A DNA stretch of 64,000 nt from Telluria aromaticivorans (GTDB lineage Bacteria > Pseudomonadota > Gammaproteobacteria > Burkholderiales > Burkholderiaceae_D): positions 62,001 to 126,000 of the forward strand of contig NZ_JABAIV010000010.1 of NCBI RefSeq assembly GCF_013003915.1. Reading direction: 5' to 3'. The position numbers were made by a program, and so were the translations under genes. This document shows, piece after piece, positions 62,863 through 64,000 of this stretch (position 1 is its first letter; each line of letters starts with the position of its first letter). Below the pieces are notes generated by a model that saw nothing but the letters and a program-made list of their open reading frames with translations, was not told the origin of the DNA and made no database searches.

Positions 62863-64000
62863 ATATCCGCGAATACAACAAGGACCACCTGAAGGAGCGC
62901 GCCGGCGTCATGCCAGCGGCGCCGGTCGAAGTCGACGCTCCTCAATCCGGCGATCCACTTCTGTTCTGGACACAACATGAGAAGGACCCTATTGAAGTCA
63001 ACTTGCACCCTCTCGCCAATGGACAAAGAGGAGCAAGTCAAACAGGAGGTGATAGCAGATTCATTGCATTCAGCGCTCGCCCAAGGCTCATCCTTCAACT
63101 GGCTCCGGCCATTGAAGAAGCTGTTTTGTATGCAGGGAAAGCGACTGTTCACTCCTATCTAAATACGCTACGAGACTGGTGGCGTATCCTTGATGCGGTG
63201 GAGGCGGCTGCAGCGACTGCCGGTCAGCCCATGACACGGGTCGATGATGTGCGGCTGCTGACCCAGGTTCATAGCGAATATGCCCATCGCAGCGGCATGC
63301 ACCGTACAAACTTTAGCAAATTTTGCACCCTTGCAAACGCTACCCTTAGGGCATTGGGGACTCGCCAAATGTATTGGGAATCGCCCGAAGACGTTGGCGT
63401 CCAAAAGCACATCCCACCGGAAGAGCAGCGAAAAGCCCTTCGCATCGCACTTAAACGTTCCTGCCGAAATGTGCTGGAAAGGTGGGCGAAGTCTGATCGG
63501 CTCAGTCAAATTGCCGTGGAGCCGGAAGACCCGGAAGAAGCAAATCTGTATCGACACGTACATTACATGCGCAACATCCAGAACAAAACTGGCAAGGTGC
63601 TACCGACGCCTAATGAGTTGCGCGATGGTGTTCCTCAATCGACCCTTAATTACAGGGGAATATATATGGGCCCCTTGCGGGAATCCATCTTCCCAAGCGG
63701 GCGGGATGCAGATGCGGTATGGTATTTGTGCCTCGTGAACACCGGCTGGAATCCGTCTACGCTCATCGCCCTGGATGCCACCAAGAAGTTTCTGTTTGAC
63801 CACTTCAAAGATGATCCGAATGATTCCCATCGGCGTTTCGTACTTAGCCCGCAAACGTACGAACTGATCGGGGAAAAAGAACGCGCAGGCGGAAAGGAAC
63901 AAGTCGTTACGGGTCAATGGAAGACCCAAGATGGCCCTGGCCACCTAATCAAGACCTATCTGGAGCGTGTCGCACCGCTACGCGAATTACTCAATCAGCA
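62859..64000 (+). CDS. Second recombinase-type protein of the island, runs off the window
   Basis: Starting with GTG at 62859 inside the stop of the previous gene (GTGA), a frame of 380 codons stays open to the window end. The protein begins MNIREYNKDHLKERAGVMP and shows an integrase-like N-terminal domain (ATVHSYLNTLRDWWRILDAV), a helical middle and, near residue 290, AVWYLCLVNTGWNPSTLIAL, the position of the first catalytic Arg region in tyrosine recombinases, here with Asn-Pro-Ser instead of an obvious Arg. The remaining motifs are outside the window. By position it corresponds to the second gene of a multi-recombinase operon. Confidence 0.75.
   Translation, partial: MNIREYNKDHLKERAGVMPAAPVEVDAPQSGDPLLFWTQHEKDPIEVNLHPLANGQRGASQTGGDSRFIAFSARPRLILQLAPAIEEAVLYAGKATVHSYLNTLRDWWRILDAVEAAAATAGQPMTRVDDVRLLTQVHSEYAHRSGMHRTNFSKFCTLANATLRALGTRQMYWESPEDVGVQKHIPPEEQRKALRIALKRSCRNVLERWAKSDRLSQIAVEPEDPEEANLYRHVHYMRNIQNKTGKVLPTPNELRDGVPQSTLNYRGIYMGPLRESIFPSGRDADAVWYLCLVNTGWNPSTLIALDATKKFLFDHFKDDPNDSHRRFVLSPQTYELIGEKERAGGKEQVVTGQWKTQDGPGHLIKTYLERVAPLRELLNQ

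Larger units (their letters stand above)
61318..64000 (+). mobile_element. Left end of an integrative genomic island with multiple tyrosine recombinases
   Basis: From about 61318 the DNA is lower in GC with different codon use, and opens with a 130-base AT-rich leader, a palindromic operator and two overlapping recombinase-type genes in the same direction. It extends beyond the window. An operon of several large tyrosine recombinases at one end is the hallmark of GInt-type (ginABCD) islands and, in shorter form, of recombinase-in-trio elements. The exact left boundary is within a few bases of 61318, after DEVY codons of the aminotransferase. Confidence 0.8.

Noticed and set aside
1..64000. 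tRNA, rRNA, tmRNA or riboswitch genes
   Set aside because: I looked for cloverleaf-like sequences with TTCGAATC-type arms and for known riboswitch contexts and found none that I can support by eye.

Overview
The window looks like a chromosomal segment of a high-GC betaproteobacterium, most likely a Massilia/Telluria-like member of the Oxalobacteraceae (Burkholderiales). The inference rests on the strong G/C bias at third codon positions, the phaC/phaR polyhydroxyalkanoate pair, a prfB gene with the classical +1 recoding site next to lysS, and the sequence character of the housekeeping proteins (Mfd, SerB, RimO, RluD, BamD, PgeF). No rRNA or tRNA gene was seen, so genus placement is an inference.

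Layout. (1) 1-8,100 is an accessory scar zone with lower GC: small NTF2/SnoaL-like proteins, a pirin, a quinone-oxidoreductase-type flavoprotein and its probable LysR regulator. Between them lie broken genes: a XylR/DmpR-type sigma-54 activator, an RND efflux pump, an RHS-repeat protein and two IS3-family transposase remnants. A 50-bp operator-like element occurs three times here and ties the intact genes into a putative regulon. (2) 8,100-24,600 is core: cpdB, prfB, a HAD phosphatase, lysS, ppnN, a POT peptide transporter, a LysR/epimerase divergent pair, an OPT transporter and a class A PBP. (3) 24,600-31,500 is a signalling block: a photoactive-yellow-protein-like PAS protein translationally coupled to a PAS-PAS-GGDEF protein and a PAS-GGDEF-EAL protein, then an HDOD protein coupled to a 5'-nucleotidase. 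(4) 31,600-41,700 carries mfd, serB, an SGNH hydrolase, small lipoprotein, cupin, Mut7-C, DUF72 and trxC genes. (5) 41,762-50,542 is a single giant adhesin gene of 2,926 codons with 13 RTX-like repeats followed by about 11 VCBS modules. (6) 50,700-60,700 holds metC-like, rimO, phaR, phaC, pgeF, rluD, bamD, yaaA and a PIN-domain gene. (7) From about 61,318 to the end a lower-GC integrative element interrupts a PLP aminotransferase gene and begins with at least two overlapping tyrosine-recombinase-type genes.

How the parts may work together. The PYP/c-di-GMP operon is the most unusual system: a PAS protein with the Tyr/Glu/Cys chromophore signature of photoactive yellow protein directly precedes both a c-di-GMP synthase and a dual-domain synthase/hydrolase. 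The giant cell-surface adhesin is the sort of output c-di-GMP often controls, but a link here is only inference. The left-hand regulon (LysR protein, flavodoxin-fold oxidoreductase, SnoaL-like protein, decayed efflux pump) resembles a quinone or electrophile response locus that is being eroded by insertions and point mutations. Paired REP-like palindromes and rho-independent terminators separate many of the core transcription units.
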